A stretch of 51,121 nt of DNA. Source: Dysgonomonas sp. 511 (GTDB lineage Bacteria > Bacteroidota > Bacteroidia > Bacteroidales > Dysgonomonadaceae). Both the position numbers and the translations under genes were made by a program. Below are positions 1 to 8,960 of the stretch, one piece after another (the first letter of the stretch is position 1; each line of letters starts with the position of its first letter). The notes under the pieces were generated by a model. It ran no database searches and had not been told where the DNA came from. It saw only the letters and a list, made by a program, of their open reading frames with translations. The stretch covers positions 123,657 to 174,777 of the forward strand of contig NZ_QVMQ01000003.1 in assembly GCF_010501105.1 (NCBI RefSeq), written 5' to 3'.

Positions 1-90
1 GTAGAGATGACAGACGATCTACTTATCTTTACGTCAAAAGATGAGTCTGATATAATAATCCGTCTCAGGCGGCTGAAAGAAGAATATTAG
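1..90 (+). CDS. 3' end of an unidentified gene
   Basis: Frame 1 is open from the window edge to a TAG at 88-90 and encodes about 29 residues ending LRRLKEEY. The fragment is charged and rather hydrophilic. Too little is present to name a family. It converges on rdgB, which is read from the other strand and ends at 132. The reading is only an open frame running in from the edge, so it may be chance. Confidence 0.35.
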   Translation, partial: VEMTDDLLIFTSKDESDIIIRLRRLKEEY

Positions 91-131
91 TAACTTGGCA
101 ATGTGCATTCGTGTGAAAATTAAACAGTTAC

Positions 132-713
132 TTAAAGTTTAGCTAAGAATTCACACAATTTTTTTACAGCCAAAGCCCTGTGGCTTACTTGGTTTTTTAT
201 GTCGTTGCCCAGTTCGGCAAAAGTTTGGTCGTAACCATCGGGCATAAACACGGGATCGTAGCCGAACCCAGCCGATCCTTTTTCTTCTTCAATGATCCTG
301 CCCTCTATTTTTCCTTCGAAGAGGTGTCCTCCCCCGGTCAGTACAAGGGCTATAACGGTGCGGAAGCGGGCTTTTCTGTTTTCCACTCCCTGCATTTCGT
401 GCAACAGTTTTTTCATGTTTGCTTTGGCATCGTGCCCGTCTCCTGCATATCGCGCCGAATAGACGCCCGGAGCGCCATTCAGGGCATCTACTTCCAGTCC
501 GGTATCGTCGCCGAAACAGTCGAAACCATATTTTTCTTTTATATAGCCGGCCTTTATCAGTGCGTTTTCTTGCAGTGTAGTTCCTGTTTCGGCTATGTCT
601 TCGGTACAGCCTATATCTTTAAGGCTCAATATTTGGAACGAATCGCCGACAACGTTCCTTACTTCTTCCAGTTTGTGGGCGTTGTTGGTGGCAAATACTA
701 ATTGAGGTTTCAT
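132..713 (-). CDS. rdgB: Non-canonical purine NTP pyrophosphatase (RdgB/HAM1 family)
   Basis: Hydrolyses dITP, XTP and related deaminated purine triphosphates to monophosphates in the cytoplasm, keeping them out of DNA and RNA. The 193-aa length is normal for the family. Signature motifs are in order: [12 protein letters not shown] at the N-terminus (substrate loop), [20 protein letters not shown] near residue 70 with the metal-binding acidic residues, and GYDPVF followed by SHRALA near the C-terminus. The start codon overlaps the stop of the upstream aminotransferase gene by 4 nt (ATGA), so the two are a translationally coupled operon. Identification is firm. Confidence 0.96.
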   Translation of the reverse strand: MKPQLVFATNNAHKLEEVRNVVGDSFQILSLKDIGCTEDIAETGTTLQENALIKAGYIKEKYGFDCFGDDTGLEVDALNGAPGVYSARYAGDGHDAKANMKKLLHEMQGVENRKARFRTVIALVLTGGGHLFEGKIEGRIIEEEKGSAGFGYDPVFMPDGYDQTFAELGNDIKNQVSHRALAVKKLCEFLAKL

Positions 714-1912
714 TTCTCTTCGAGTGAATTGTAGGTTTCCAATGCTTTTTCCAATACGTTCAGCGCATTTGCAAGGTCTTCCTTGTTGAGTACATAGGCT
801 ATCCGTACTTCATTTTTACCTAGTCCGGGAGTAGTATAGAAACCTGAAGCAGGAGCCATGAAAATAGTTTGTCCTTCGTATTCGAAATCCGAAAGGCACC
901 ATGCACAAAATTTATCGGCATCGTCGACCGGAAGGCGTGCCACAGTATAAAATGCGCCCATAGGGATGGGAGAGTAAACCCCCGGAATACGGTTGAGTCG
1001 GTCGATAAGGAATTTGCGGCGTTCCACATATTCATCGTACATATCCCTCAGGTATTCAGGATCGGCATCGAGCGATGCTTCGGCTGCTATTTGCCCGATA
1101 AGGGGAGGGCTGAGGCGTGCCTGGCAGAACTTCATCACGGTTTTGCGCAGTTCCTTATTTTTGGTAATCAGTGCACCTATACGGATGCCGCATTCGCTGT
1201 ACCGTTTCGAAACGGAGTCGATAAGCACCACGTTTTCTTCTATCCCTACCAGATGGCAGGCTGAAATATATGGCGAACCTGTATATATAAATTCGCGGTA
1301 CACCTCATCCGAAAACAGGTAGAGGTCATATTTCTGAACCAAATGTTTTATCTGGTTCATTTCGGCACGCGAATATAAGTATCCTGTCGGATTATTGGGG
1401 TTGCAGATCATTATACCCTTTGTGCGTTCGTTGATTAGTTCCTCAAATCTTTCGATAGGGGGAAGCGCAAAGCCTTCCTCTATGCTCGATGGCACTGTGC
1501 GGATAATGGCTCCTGCCGACACGGCAAATGCCATATAGTTGGCATACGCAGGTTCGGGAACGATAATTTCGTCACCCGGGTTGAGGCAGGCAAGGAATGC
1601 AAAAAGTACAGCTTCCGAGCCGCCGGTAGTGATGATGATATCGTCGGCCGATACGTTTATATTATATTTAGCATAATAGTTTACCAGTTTTTCCCTGTAC
1701 GAACGGTTGCCGTCGCTGGGGCTGTATTCCAGTATCTTCCGGTCGATATTCCTTATCGCATCAAGTGCCGCTTCGGGTGTAGCCAGATCGGGTTGCCCGA
1801 TATTCAGATGATACACTTTCAGTCCCCGGGCTTTAGCCGAGTCGGATAGGGGAGCCAGTTTCCGTATTGGTGAACTTGGCATTTCGACACCTCGCTGCGA
1901 AATTTGTGGCAT
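710..1912 (-). CDS. PLP-dependent class I/II aminotransferase (aspartate aminotransferase family)
   Basis: Cytoplasmic fold-type I transaminase; the exact amino-acid substrate cannot be read from sequence. Visible family features are the N-terminal [11 protein letters not shown], the TTGGSEA cofactor phosphate region, [11 protein letters not shown] with the conserved Asn, the SDEVYREF segment with the PLP ring aspartate, and [14 protein letters not shown] containing the Schiff-base lysine. The open frame extends to an ATG at 1954, but that codon overlaps a perfect -7 promoter box (TATCTTTG at 1952-1959, minus strand). The ATG at 1912 (protein MPQISQRG...), about 400 aa, is therefore the likely start. 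It is first gene of an operon with rdgB. Confidence 0.9.
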   Translation of the reverse strand: MPQISQRGVEMPSSPIRKLAPLSDSAKARGLKVYHLNIGQPDLATPEAALDAIRNIDRKILEYSPSDGNRSYREKLVNYYAKYNINVSADDIIITTGGSEAVLFAFLACLNPGDEIIVPEPAYANYMAFAVSAGAIIRTVPSSIEEGFALPPIERFEELINERTKGIMICNPNNPTGYLYSRAEMNQIKHLVQKYDLYLFSDEVYREFIYTGSPYISACHLVGIEENVVLIDSVSKRYSECGIRIGALITKNKELRKTVMKFCQARLSPPLIGQIAAEASLDADPEYLRDMYDEYVERRKFLIDRLNRIPGVYSPIPMGAFYTVARLPVDDADKFCAWCLSDFEYEGQTIFMAPASGFYTTPGLGKNEVRIAYVLNKEDLANALNVLEKALETYNSLEEK

Positions 1913-1951
1913 AATGAAATCGTTAAGATAATTATTGTTTACAATGAGACG

Positions 1952-1959
1952 CAAAGATA
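1952..1959 (-). promoter_or_regulatory. -7 promoter box of the aminotransferase-rdgB operon
   Basis: On the minus strand this reads TATCTTTG, a perfect match to the Bacteroidota -7 consensus TAnnTTTG, 39 nt before the chosen ATG at 1912. No clear -33 TTTG is visible at the usual spacing. It decides the start codon of the aminotransferase. Confidence 0.55.
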
Positions 1960-2025
1960 AGTATTAGTTGCGATTTATAGGCTACAAGGTGTGATAATTT
2001 CTTTTCAGTTTATTTCCTAACAAAA

Positions 2026-2210
2026 CAAAGGAAGTGTCCCAAAAGTAATCATCTGCTTCATTGCATCATTTATTAGCCATCGGTCACATGTTTTAGTATG
2101 CTTCCTTCTGTTTAAAAATGAGCGGCTTCGCATTTAATCACTTTTTGAACACTTCACTACATAAAACACAAAGAAGGTGTCCTTTATTACTTTTGGGGCA
2201 CCTTCTTTGT
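2026..2210. repeat. Imperfect inverted repeat spanning the htpG/aminotransferase gap
   Basis: The left arm near 2026-2049 (CAAAGGAAGTGTCCCAAAAG and following bases) is, as its reverse complement, nearly the same as the right arm near 2187-2209 (three mismatches over about 24 bp). The right arm is also half of the compact hairpin at 2168-2210. The arrangement could be two terminators of the same repeat family, one decayed, or the ends of a small non-coding transposable element. No ORF lies between the arms. Confidence 0.4.
2168..2210 (-). terminator. Rho-independent terminator after htpG
   Basis: A 12-13 bp perfect stem (ACAAAGAAGGTG pairing with CACCTTCTTTGT) with a loop of about 18 nt lies just past the htpG stop. 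On the minus strand it is followed by a T-rich run (GTGTTTTAT). Confidence 0.65.
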
Positions 2211-2225
2211 CTATACCATATATTA

Positions 2226-4115
2226 TTATATACTATCCATATTTCGCTTGATAAATTTATCCAACGCTTCGCCTTTCAGCATGCCATTGGATAACAGGGC
2301 GAGGTCTATCAGTTGGCGGATGCTTGCATCTTCGTTAGCATAGGCTTCTACAGCCTCCTTTTCCTTGCCTGTGGTTTCGGTTAGTATATTCTTTATTATA
2401 GGATGCTCGGTATTCAGCACAAGGTTGTAATTGTTTGGCATATCGCCGTAGAAATTCATACCTGTCTGCATGGCCGACATTTCTTTCATGCGGCGCATAA
2501 ATTCGTTTTGCGTGATTTGTACAGGTTGGGCATTCATGTCCAACGCTTTATATTCCACGGTAAATTCAGTTTTATCTATAGTCGGCATTTGCGAAAGGAA
2601 TGCATCTTTCAGCGCATCTTTTTCCTTGTCGGTAAGCGAAACCTCTTTCGAGTCCTCTTTCTGTATCAGGTTTTCAACCGTATCGCTATCTACACGAACA
2701 AAGCGGCTTTTCTCGAATTTTCGTTCAAGCAGGCCTGCCATGTGTACATCGAGTTGCCCGTCGAACAAGATTACATCGTAGCCTTTGTCTTTGGCTGTAC
2801 CTATATATGAATATTGTTCATCGCGGTTGCTGGCATACAGGTAAATCAGGTTTCCGTCTTTGTCGGTCTGATTGGCAGAAATTAGTGTTTTATATTCTTC
2901 GAAGGTGAACGCTTTGCCATCAGTATTTTTCAGCAAGCAAAATTTCTGTGCACGCTCGTAAAATTTCTCATCTGTCAGCATACCATACTCAATGAATATT
3001 TTGAGGCTGTCCCATTTCTCTTCGAACTGTGTGCGGTCATTCTTGAAAATTTCCTCGAGCCTGTCGGCAACCTTCTTGGTGATATGACTTGAGATTTTTT
3101 TCACATTCTGGTCGCTTTGCAGGTATGAGCGCGAAACATTTAATGGTATATCCGGCGAATCTATCACCCCGTGCATCAGTGTAAGGAATTCTGGCACAAT
3201 ACCTTCCACCGAATCGGTGACGAATACCTGATTGCTGTACAACTGTATCTTGTTGCGGTTGGGATCTACATTGCTCTTTATTTGCGGAAAGTAAAGGATA
3301 CCTGTCAGTTTGAAAGGATAGTCTACATTGAGGTGTATCCAGAACATCGGTTCGTCGGTAAATGGATACAACTCCTGATAGAATTTCTTATAATCCTCAT
3401 CTTTCAGGTCGGCAGGCTTGCGCGTCCATAGCGGATTGGTGTCATTTATTACATTATCTTCCTCTTTTTCAACCGATTTGCCGTCTTTCCATTCTGTTTT
3501 TTTGCCAAATATGACAGGCACGGGAAGAAAACGACAGTATTTTTTGAGTAATTTTTCTATCTCGCTATTTTCCAGGAAATTTTTATTTTCATCATCTATA
3601 TATAGAATAATGTCGGTACCCCTGTCATTTTTCTCTACGGCCTCTATTAAAAATTCAGGAGAACCGTCGCAACTCCATTTTACTGCTTCTGCGCCTTCTC
3701 TAAACGATTTAGTGACTATTTCTACCTTTTTGGATACCATAAACGAGGAATAGAAGCCCAATCCGAAATGCCCGATGATGGAATTGGCGTCATTTTTATA
3801 TTTATCAAGAAACTCATTGGCTGAAGAAAAGGCTATCTGGTTGATATATTTATCTATTTCCTCGCTAGTCATACCTATTCCCCGGTCGGATATGGTAAGA
3901 GTCCCGTTTTCTTTGTCTAATTTCACACTTACAGCTAGATTTCCTAGCTCACCTTTGTATTCGCCTAAAGATGAGTATGTTTTGAGTTTTTGGGTGGCGT
4001 CAACGGCGTTGGAAACTAGTTCTCTGAGAAAAATTTCATGGTCGCTATACAGGAATTTCTTGATAATTGGGAAAATATTCTCAGTAGTTACCCCAATTTT
4101 TCCATTTTTTTTCAT
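2226..4115 (-). CDS. htpG: Molecular chaperone HtpG (bacterial Hsp90)
   Basis: ATP-dependent cytosolic dimeric chaperone. The N-terminal ATPase (GHKL) motifs are clear: ELVSNAVDAT (Asn that binds Mg-ATP), SDRGIGMT, and the glycine-rich lid GHFGLGFYSSF. The middle domain has NVSRSYLQSD with the conserved arginine that contacts the ATP phosphate, and the C-terminal dimerization region ends the protein. The frame extends 10 codons upstream to an ATG at 4145, but the family begins with the MKKNGKIGVTTEN-like stretch, so I chose 4115 (629 aa, normal length). A -7-like box with one mismatch (TCCATTTG, minus strand, 4166-4173) lies about 50 nt upstream. The gene is monocistronic, with a strong hairpin after the stop. 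Confidence 0.96.
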   Translation of the reverse strand: MKKNGKIGVTTENIFPIIKKFLYSDHEIFLRELVSNAVDATQKLKTYSSLGEYKGELGNLAVSVKLDKENGTLTISDRGIGMTSEEIDKYINQIAFSSANEFLDKYKNDANSIIGHFGLGFYSSFMVSKKVEIVTKSFREGAEAVKWSCDGSPEFLIEAVEKNDRGTDIILYIDDENKNFLENSEIEKLLKKYCRFLPVPVIFGKKTEWKDGKSVEKEEDNVINDTNPLWTRKPADLKDEDYKKFYQELYPFTDEPMFWIHLNVDYPFKLTGILYFPQIKSNVDPNRNKIQLYSNQVFVTDSVEGIVPEFLTLMHGVIDSPDIPLNVSRSYLQSDQNVKKISSHITKKVADRLEEIFKNDRTQFEEKWDSLKIFIEYGMLTDEKFYERAQKFCLLKNTDGKAFTFEEYKTLISANQTDKDGNLIYLYASNRDEQYSYIGTAKDKGYDVILFDGQLDVHMAGLLERKFEKSRFVRVDSDTVENLIQKEDSKEVSLTDKEKDALKDAFLSQMPTIDKTEFTVEYKALDMNAQPVQITQNEFMRRMKEMSAMQTGMNFYGDMPNNYNLVLNTEHPIIKNILTETTGKEKEAVEAYANEDASIRQLIDLALLSNGMLKGEALDKFIKRNMDSI

Positions 4116-4472
4116 AATTAATTTGTTTATTATGTAAATATTCACTTATTTTGTATCGTATAAAGCAAATGGAGTGCCAAAAGGCTTATATATGTCAAAA
4201 TGACCGAGCTCTTTAATGTATTATTTATTGTGGATCCAATTTTAATAAATAATATTTATGACATATATATCCTATCATTCTTCTTGCAATATGTTGAATA
4301 AAAGCAAATTATACAAGCATGCGTGTTTCTTATTACTGTAATGATGTAACTGTGATAAAATTTCTATATTTTTAGAAAAAAGTACACGATCTTTGTCTTG
4401 TTATTTTAAAGGAAATTGAAAAGGAATTATTAACAGCTGACATAGCTAGTATGTCGTAACAACTACAAAATT
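4116..4472. other. Divergent intergenic region, htpG / sigma factor
   Basis: About 360 bp without a convincing ORF, strongly AT-rich. On the left is the likely htpG -7 box (4166-4173, minus strand). On the right is a -7-like GATCTTTG (4388-4395, one mismatch to consensus) preceded by an inverted repeat TTTCTA/TAGAAA (4361-4366 and 4373-4378). These could be the promoter and an operator of the sigma-factor gene. I see nothing else in it. Confidence 0.4.
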
Positions 4473-5003
4473 ATGGCAACATTGGAAAAAAACAAACTGT
4501 TTGAAAATAAATTGATTGAGTTGCAAAACAATATGATGAATTTTGCACTTACTCTGACTTCTAACAGAGAAGAAGCGAAAGATCTGTTGCAGGAAACTAC
4601 TTTGAGAGCCCTTGATAACAAAGAGAAATATTATGAGAATGTAAATTTCAAAGGATGGGTTTTCACTATCATGCACAATATATTTGTCAACAACTACCGC
4701 CGCGTGGTGCGTAGCCAGACTATGATAGACCAAACTGAAAATCTCTATCACTTGAATATGCCACAAGATTCGGGCTTCGATACTCCTGAAGGTGCATATA
4801 CGATTGCCGAAATCATGAAGGTTATCAATAGCTTTGCCGACGAATACCGGGTGCCTTTCAGCATGCATGTATCGGGCTATAAGTATGAAGAAATTGCACA
4901 GCAACTAAAATTGCCGATTGGTACTGTCAAAAGCCGTATCTTCTTTGCACGTAAGAGGTTGCAAGAGCTCTTGGCTGATTATAAATATCAAGATAGAGAA
5001 TAA
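4473..5003 (+). CDS. RNA polymerase sigma factor, sigma-70 family (ECF-like)
   Basis: 176 aa, the usual size of an ECF sigma factor. Region 2 covers roughly residues 10-85, with NREEAKDLLQETTLRAL and the DNA-melting segment GWVFTIMHNIFVNNYRR. Region 4 covers roughly 120-170, with helix-turn-helix YKYEEIAQQLKLPIGTVKSR followed by IFFARKRL. No anti-sigma gene is adjacent, which fits the stand-alone ECF sigmas of Bacteroidota. Which regulon it reads cannot be told from the sequence. It is transcribed divergently from htpG and followed by a hairpin. Confidence 0.92.
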   Translation: MATLEKNKLFENKLIELQNNMMNFALTLTSNREEAKDLLQETTLRALDNKEKYYENVNFKGWVFTIMHNIFVNNYRRVVRSQTMIDQTENLYHLNMPQDSGFDTPEGAYTIAEIMKVINSFADEYRVPFSMHVSGYKYEEIAQQLKLPIGTVKSRIFFARKRLQELLADYKYQDRE

Positions 5004-5061
5004 CGGCTAGCCCTAAAAACCGTTAGGGGTTTGATTAGGCGAATAACTAATAATTTACGAA

Positions 5062-5093
5062 AAGAGGCTGTCCTGCTTTTGGGATAGCCTCTT
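5062..5093 (+). terminator. Terminator hairpin after the sigma-factor gene
   Basis: AAGAGGCTGTCC pairs with GGGATAGCCTCTT (12 bp with one G-T pair, 8-nt loop). This is a common Bacteroidales terminator form. A smaller hairpin (CCCTAA/TTAGGG, 5011-5028) lies between it and the stop codon. Confidence 0.6.
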
Positions 5094-5151
5094 ATCTTAT
5101 TATTGACTTCTCTGGCACCTGGTGGGGTTGCGGTAAACATCATACTCCCAG

Positions 5152-5265
5152 TTAGTTATGCAAAATGACCCGCCCATTTCTGTATGGACAATATAGCATC
5201 ATTGTCGCCAAAGCCACTTGTAATTTATTCAGAGCCGCTCTTAAATCTGCTTTTTTATTTTTCAT
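5152..5265 (-). CDS. Possible tiny ORF, 37 aa
   Basis: An ATG-initiated frame (MKNKKADLRAALNKLQVALA...) ends at a TAA at 5152, 25 nt downstream of the bactofilin stop on the same strand. The N-terminal part looks helical and protein-like, but the C-terminus stops abruptly. It may be a gene remnant or chance. I do not recognise it. Confidence 0.2.
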   Translation of the reverse strand: MKNKKADLRAALNKLQVALATMMLYCPYRNGRVILHN

Positions 5266-5289
5266 CAACGGTTCAAAAAGACTAGCCCC

Positions 5290-5724
5290 CTATTCGGCTA
5301 CATCTTCCTCCTGAACAGCAACAAACGGTTGCTCCAGACTTTGCTGGTCTGTCATCCTGCAATTTCCGTAGAAATTAGCACCTGCTTCTATTTCAATGTT
5401 TTCGGCAGTTATCTCACCTTTGAAGAAGGATGTAGATTTCAAGCGCATGATTTCGGTAACTACAGCATCTCCTATAATCTTACCCATCAATTCTATGCTT
5501 GCCGCCTTTATATTTCCTGTTATACAGCCATCTGTACCTATTATGACTTTCCCTTCGCACGAGATATTCCCTTCTACATGGCCATCTATCCTCAAGTCGT
5601 CTTTTGATACCACATCGCCCGTAAATGTTGTAGATGGTGATAAAACACTGTGCGACCGTCCTAATGGGGCTACCGGAGCTGATGATGTAATTGTGCTTTC
5701 GTTCCTATTGCTTTTTTTAAACAT
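5290..5724 (-). CDS. Bactofilin (polymer-forming cytoskeletal protein)
   Basis: 144 aa, with the bactofilin core at about residues 28-120: SVLSPSTTFTGDVVSKDDLR opens it, followed by regularly spaced glycine-centred beta turns (IDGHVEGNISCEGKVIIG, GCITGNIKAAS, GKIIGDAV, FFKGEITA). This predicts the right-handed beta-helix that self-assembles into filaments without nucleotides. The flexible N- and C-terminal tails are typical, and the C-terminus is acidic (QEEDVAE). In Bacteroidota these proteins act at the inner membrane in cell-shape or envelope processes. No peptidase partner gene is adjacent here, which is unusual compared with many bactofilin loci. Confidence 0.88.
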   Translation of the reverse strand: MFKKSNRNESTITSSAPVAPLGRSHSVLSPSTTFTGDVVSKDDLRIDGHVEGNISCEGKVIIGTDGCITGNIKAASIELMGKIIGDAVVTEIMRLKSTSFFKGEITAENIEIEAGANFYGNCRMTDQQSLEQPFVAVQEEDVAE

Positions 5725-5864
5725 ACGTTAGTCTTTATATAGTTTATTCGTTCAGTTAGTGCGATCCAAATATAGTAATATATTTTCTTTTAGCAAAAAC
5801 GTAGATCGCTTTTAAATTGTTAAATACATGCCCGTTGGTTTATCTTCATGCCTTAGTTTCAATA

Positions 5865-6089
5865 TCAAGAGTAGACCATATAGACAGAAAATAAGCTATA
5901 AAGGAATAGCACAAACATAATGGCAAAAAGATTTATAATTACCAATGCCAGCGACTTTAGGTTGACCAATGCCCGGTTGCCACCATAAAACCTGCGGCAG
6001 CCCCTAAAGAAATAAAATGTAATATACATCATCAGAAATATCCACATCAATGCACTCAACTCTATATCGATATGCTCGAATATGTACAA
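5865..6089 (-). CDS. Small membrane protein, unknown function
   Basis: 74 aa with two strongly hydrophobic segments (about residues 12-29 and 46-70) separated by a short basic loop (RGCRRFYGGNRALVNLK). That pattern fits a two-helix inner-membrane protein with the loop in the cytoplasm. It lies between bactofilin and a lipoprotein gene, all on the minus strand. No family is recognised. The regular charge and hydrophobicity pattern argues that it is real, but small size keeps confidence low. Confidence 0.4.
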   Translation of the reverse strand: MYIFEHIDIELSALMWIFLMMYITFYFFRGCRRFYGGNRALVNLKSLALVIINLFAIMFVLFLYSLFSVYMVYS

Positions 6090-6206
6090 AATATTCGGCT
6101 AGTTGACTGCCATTTTAGAGATAATTTTTTCTTCCGCGAAGCGATAGTAGCGGGCTACTTGAGCTGAGTGAAGGAAAAACTATTCGTATAAAATCTAAAC
6201 AGTTAC

Positions 6207-6935
6207 TTACTCTGTTTCTATTTCTATCGACAATACTTCGGAAGGTTTGGTTATTTGTGTTCCCGAATATTGCACAACAGCAGTCTTTCCATCTATGGTA
6301 AGCGTTGCATCCTGGTTGCTTATCTTCTTAATCTTTTTAGGCATATGGTATTTTACTATCAGCTTACCTTGTGCAAACATCTTTTTCATAGATTCATCTA
6401 TCTTTCCGTCATCTTCGTCATCGTTTTCTCCCGACGATTTTGTGATGCGTTTAAAAGTTTTGCCGTCCCATGATAATTGCGAGTGTGCGCTAAATCTTTC
6501 GATAGGGAACTTGCCTGAAGGATTTGCCTTAAGTTCTTGCGCTTTGCTGCTGAGCTTGCCCAACGAAGCAAAAGCTTTGCTATAAGCATCGGTATTTTCA
6601 AACTCGCCAAACAGAGATATCTTTAATATACCAGTTTCGTCATCGTTCTGGATACGCACAAAGAGTGGTTCTATATTTTTCAGATCTTCTTTTATATCAT
6701 CTGATATCTGTAAGGAGTCTTTTGCCATTTGGGCGAAACTGATTACACTGTCTTTGGGCAGCTTGGTTTTCGATGGCATCGACGATTGCGATACCATAGC
6801 CATCATTTCGCTGGCATCTAATGTCATATTGTATTTCAGCCCGTTGTTCTCCAGCAGATAGATATCTTCGTAAACCGAACAACTTGCAAGAAATATAGTA
6901 ATAATAAGCGAAAGCGTAAATAATATCTTTTTCAT
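6207..6935 (-). CDS. Putative lipoprotein, unknown function
   Basis: 242 aa. The N-terminus MKKILFTLSLIITIFLASCS is a type II signal peptide with lipobox LASC, so the mature protein starts at Cys19 and is lipid-anchored on the envelope. The body has mixed alpha/beta character with an Asp/Glu-rich loop near residue 170 (NDDEDDGKIDES). The phrase LTIDGKTAVVQYSGT near the end suggests a beta-sheet C-terminus. It lies 55 nt downstream of speA but is separated from it by a strong terminator, so it should have its own expression. I do not recognise the family. Confidence 0.75.
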   Translation of the reverse strand: MKKILFTLSLIITIFLASCSVYEDIYLLENNGLKYNMTLDASEMMAMVSQSSMPSKTKLPKDSVISFAQMAKDSLQISDDIKEDLKNIEPLFVRIQNDDETGILKISLFGEFENTDAYSKAFASLGKLSSKAQELKANPSGKFPIERFSAHSQLSWDGKTFKRITKSSGENDDEDDGKIDESMKKMFAQGKLIVKYHMPKKIKKISNQDATLTIDGKTAVVQYSGTQITKPSEVLSIEIETE

Positions 6936-6945
6936 GATATTTGAT

Positions 6946-6983
6946 TAAAAAGGCTCCATCTCTTTTCGACAGAAGACGGAGCC
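6946..6983 (-). terminator. Rho-independent terminator after speA
   Basis: On the minus strand GGCTCC and GGAGCC close a long hairpin with extra pairs inside (TCTT/AAGA-like), followed directly by TTTTTAAT. It lies between speA and the lipoprotein gene. Confidence 0.75.
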
Positions 6984-6990
6984 AATATTA

Positions 6991-8883
6991 TTATTCTAAA
7001 TAAGTATAACCGTAAAGGCCCGAACGATAATTAGACAGGAATTCCTTACCCTCTTCTACCGTAATAGTACCTTGCTTGACGCTCGACGTAACCCATGTTT
7101 CTACTGTGCGTACAAGCTTCTTTGCGTTATATTGTGCATAGTCAAGCACTTCGGCTACAGTTTCGCCGTCGATCATCTGCTCTATCTTATAGCCGTCTTT
7201 ATCTACGGAAATATGCACAGCATTGGTATCGCCGAAAAGGTTGTGCAGGTCGCCCAGAATTTCCTGGTAAGCACCCACAAGGAACACACCCAGATAGTAT
7301 GCTTCATTTTTCTTCTTGGCGTGGACAGGCAGGTACGACGATTGGTTGCCGTTCGATATAAAGTTGTCTATCTTTCCGTCCGAATCGCAGGTTACGTCTT
7401 GCAATGTAGCCGTACGGTCGGGTTTCTCATCCAGACGATGGATAGGTATAATAGGGAACACCTGGTCGATAGCCCATGAGTCGGGCAACGACTGGAACAA
7501 CGAGAAGTTGCAGAAATACTTATCCGGCAACAGTTTCGATAGTTGCTTCAACTCTTCGGGTGCATGCTTGGCACGTCCTGCAATCTGAAATATCTCGCGG
7601 GCGATGGAGAAATACAGGCGTTCTACCTGTGCGCGCGTTTTCAGGGTAAGCATACCCAGGCTAAACAAGTCGAGTGCCTCTTCGCGTATCTGCTGGGCAT
7701 CGTGCCATGCTTCGAGCATACGGGTCTGGCTCAGGTTGTCCCATATTTCATACAGTTCGCGCACCAATTCATGGTCGTCTTCCGAGATATCTGCATTGTC
7801 GTCCCATTCGGGCAAGGTTGCGGTTTCCAGCACCTCGAATACCAGGATTGAATGGTGGGCGGTCAGCGAGCGTCCCGATTCTGTTATAATATTGGGATGA
7901 GGTATGTCATTCTTGTTGGCAGCATCGACCATCGTAGCGATGGAGTCGTTCACGTATTCCTGTATGGAATAGTTCACGCTGCTTTCGTTGTACGACGAGC
8001 GTGTGCCGTCATAGTCTACGCCCAAACCTCCGCCAATGTCTACAAACTCTACCTTGAAGCCCATAGCATGCAATTGCACATAGAATTGGGCAGCTTCGCG
8101 CAAGGCTGTCTTTATGCGGCGTATTTTGGTAATCTGGCTACCGATGTGGAAATGTATCAGGCGAAGCGATTCCTGCATATTGTTCTTTTCGAGATATGCC
8201 AACGCTTCGAGCAATTCGCTTGAGTTTAGCCCGAATTTGCTGCCATCGCCTCCCGATTCTTCCCATTTGCCACTGCCCGAACTTGCCAGCTTGATGCGTA
8301 TGCCTATATTCGGCACTATTTTCAGCCGCTTGGCTATTTTGGCTATCAGGGGTATTTCGTTTAATTTTTCTACTACGATAAATATGCGTTTACCCATTTT
8401 CTGCGCCAGCAGAGCCAGCTCTATGTAGCTTTCGTCTTTATAGCCATTGCAAATGACGAGCGAATCCGAATCGGTATTGATGGCTATCACGGCATGCAAC
8501 TCCGGTTTAGAACCCGCTTCGAGCCCGATATTGAATTTCTTACCGTGGCTGATAAGCTCTTCTACCACAGGGCGCATCTGGTTTACCTTTATGGGGTAGA
8601 TAATATGGTTTTGCGCCTTGTACTCATATTCCTCGGCAGCTAGTTTAAAACAGGTCGAAATTTTTTCGATGCGGTTGTCCAGTATATCGGGAAAGCGTAT
8701 CAGTACGGGAGCCGATATGTCACGAAGTTGCAGTTCGTCCATCAGTTCCTTCAAATCAACAGCTACCCCGTCTTTACGTGGAGTTACCACAACATTACCT
8801 TTCTCATTCACCGAAAAGTAATTGATACCCCATCCTGCGATGTTATAAAGCTCGGATGAGTCTTCGATACGCCATTTTCTCAT
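6991..8883 (-). CDS. speA: Biosynthetic arginine decarboxylase
   Basis: PLP enzyme that decarboxylates arginine to agmatine, the first step of the agmatine route to putrescine and spermidine. The 630 aa match the biosynthetic SpeA family (fold type III, alanine-racemase-like barrel), not the acid-induced fold type I enzyme. The cofactor lysine is in IIYPIKVNQM (Lys99). Other family motifs are GLEAGSKPEL, the SGSGKWEESGGDGSKFGL stretch, HFHIGSQI, VDIGGGLGVDYDG and ITESGRSLTAHHS in the cofactor phosphate and dimer region. It is monocistronic, with a strong terminator after it. Confidence 0.95.
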   Translation of the reverse strand: MRKWRIEDSSELYNIAGWGINYFSVNEKGNVVVTPRKDGVAVDLKELMDELQLRDISAPVLIRFPDILDNRIEKISTCFKLAAEEYEYKAQNHIIYPIKVNQMRPVVEELISHGKKFNIGLEAGSKPELHAVIAINTDSDSLVICNGYKDESYIELALLAQKMGKRIFIVVEKLNEIPLIAKIAKRLKIVPNIGIRIKLASSGSGKWEESGGDGSKFGLNSSELLEALAYLEKNNMQESLRLIHFHIGSQITKIRRIKTALREAAQFYVQLHAMGFKVEFVDIGGGLGVDYDGTRSSYNESSVNYSIQEYVNDSIATMVDAANKNDIPHPNIITESGRSLTAHHSILVFEVLETATLPEWDDNADISEDDHELVRELYEIWDNLSQTRMLEAWHDAQQIREEALDLFSLGMLTLKTRAQVERLYFSIAREIFQIAGRAKHAPEELKQLSKLLPDKYFCNFSLFQSLPDSWAIDQVFPIIPIHRLDEKPDRTATLQDVTCDSDGKIDNFISNGNQSSYLPVHAKKKNEAYYLGVFLVGAYQEILGDLHNLFGDTNAVHISVDKDGYKIEQMIDGETVAEVLDYAQYNAKKLVRTVETWVTSSVKQGTITVEEGKEFLSNYRSGLYGYTYLE

Positions 8884-8960
8884 TCTTTCGTGTAAGTGTA
8901 ATAATAATTTAATTTGTTTTTAATGTCCGGTGTTCTGATATACTAATTCAGCCGGCATCT

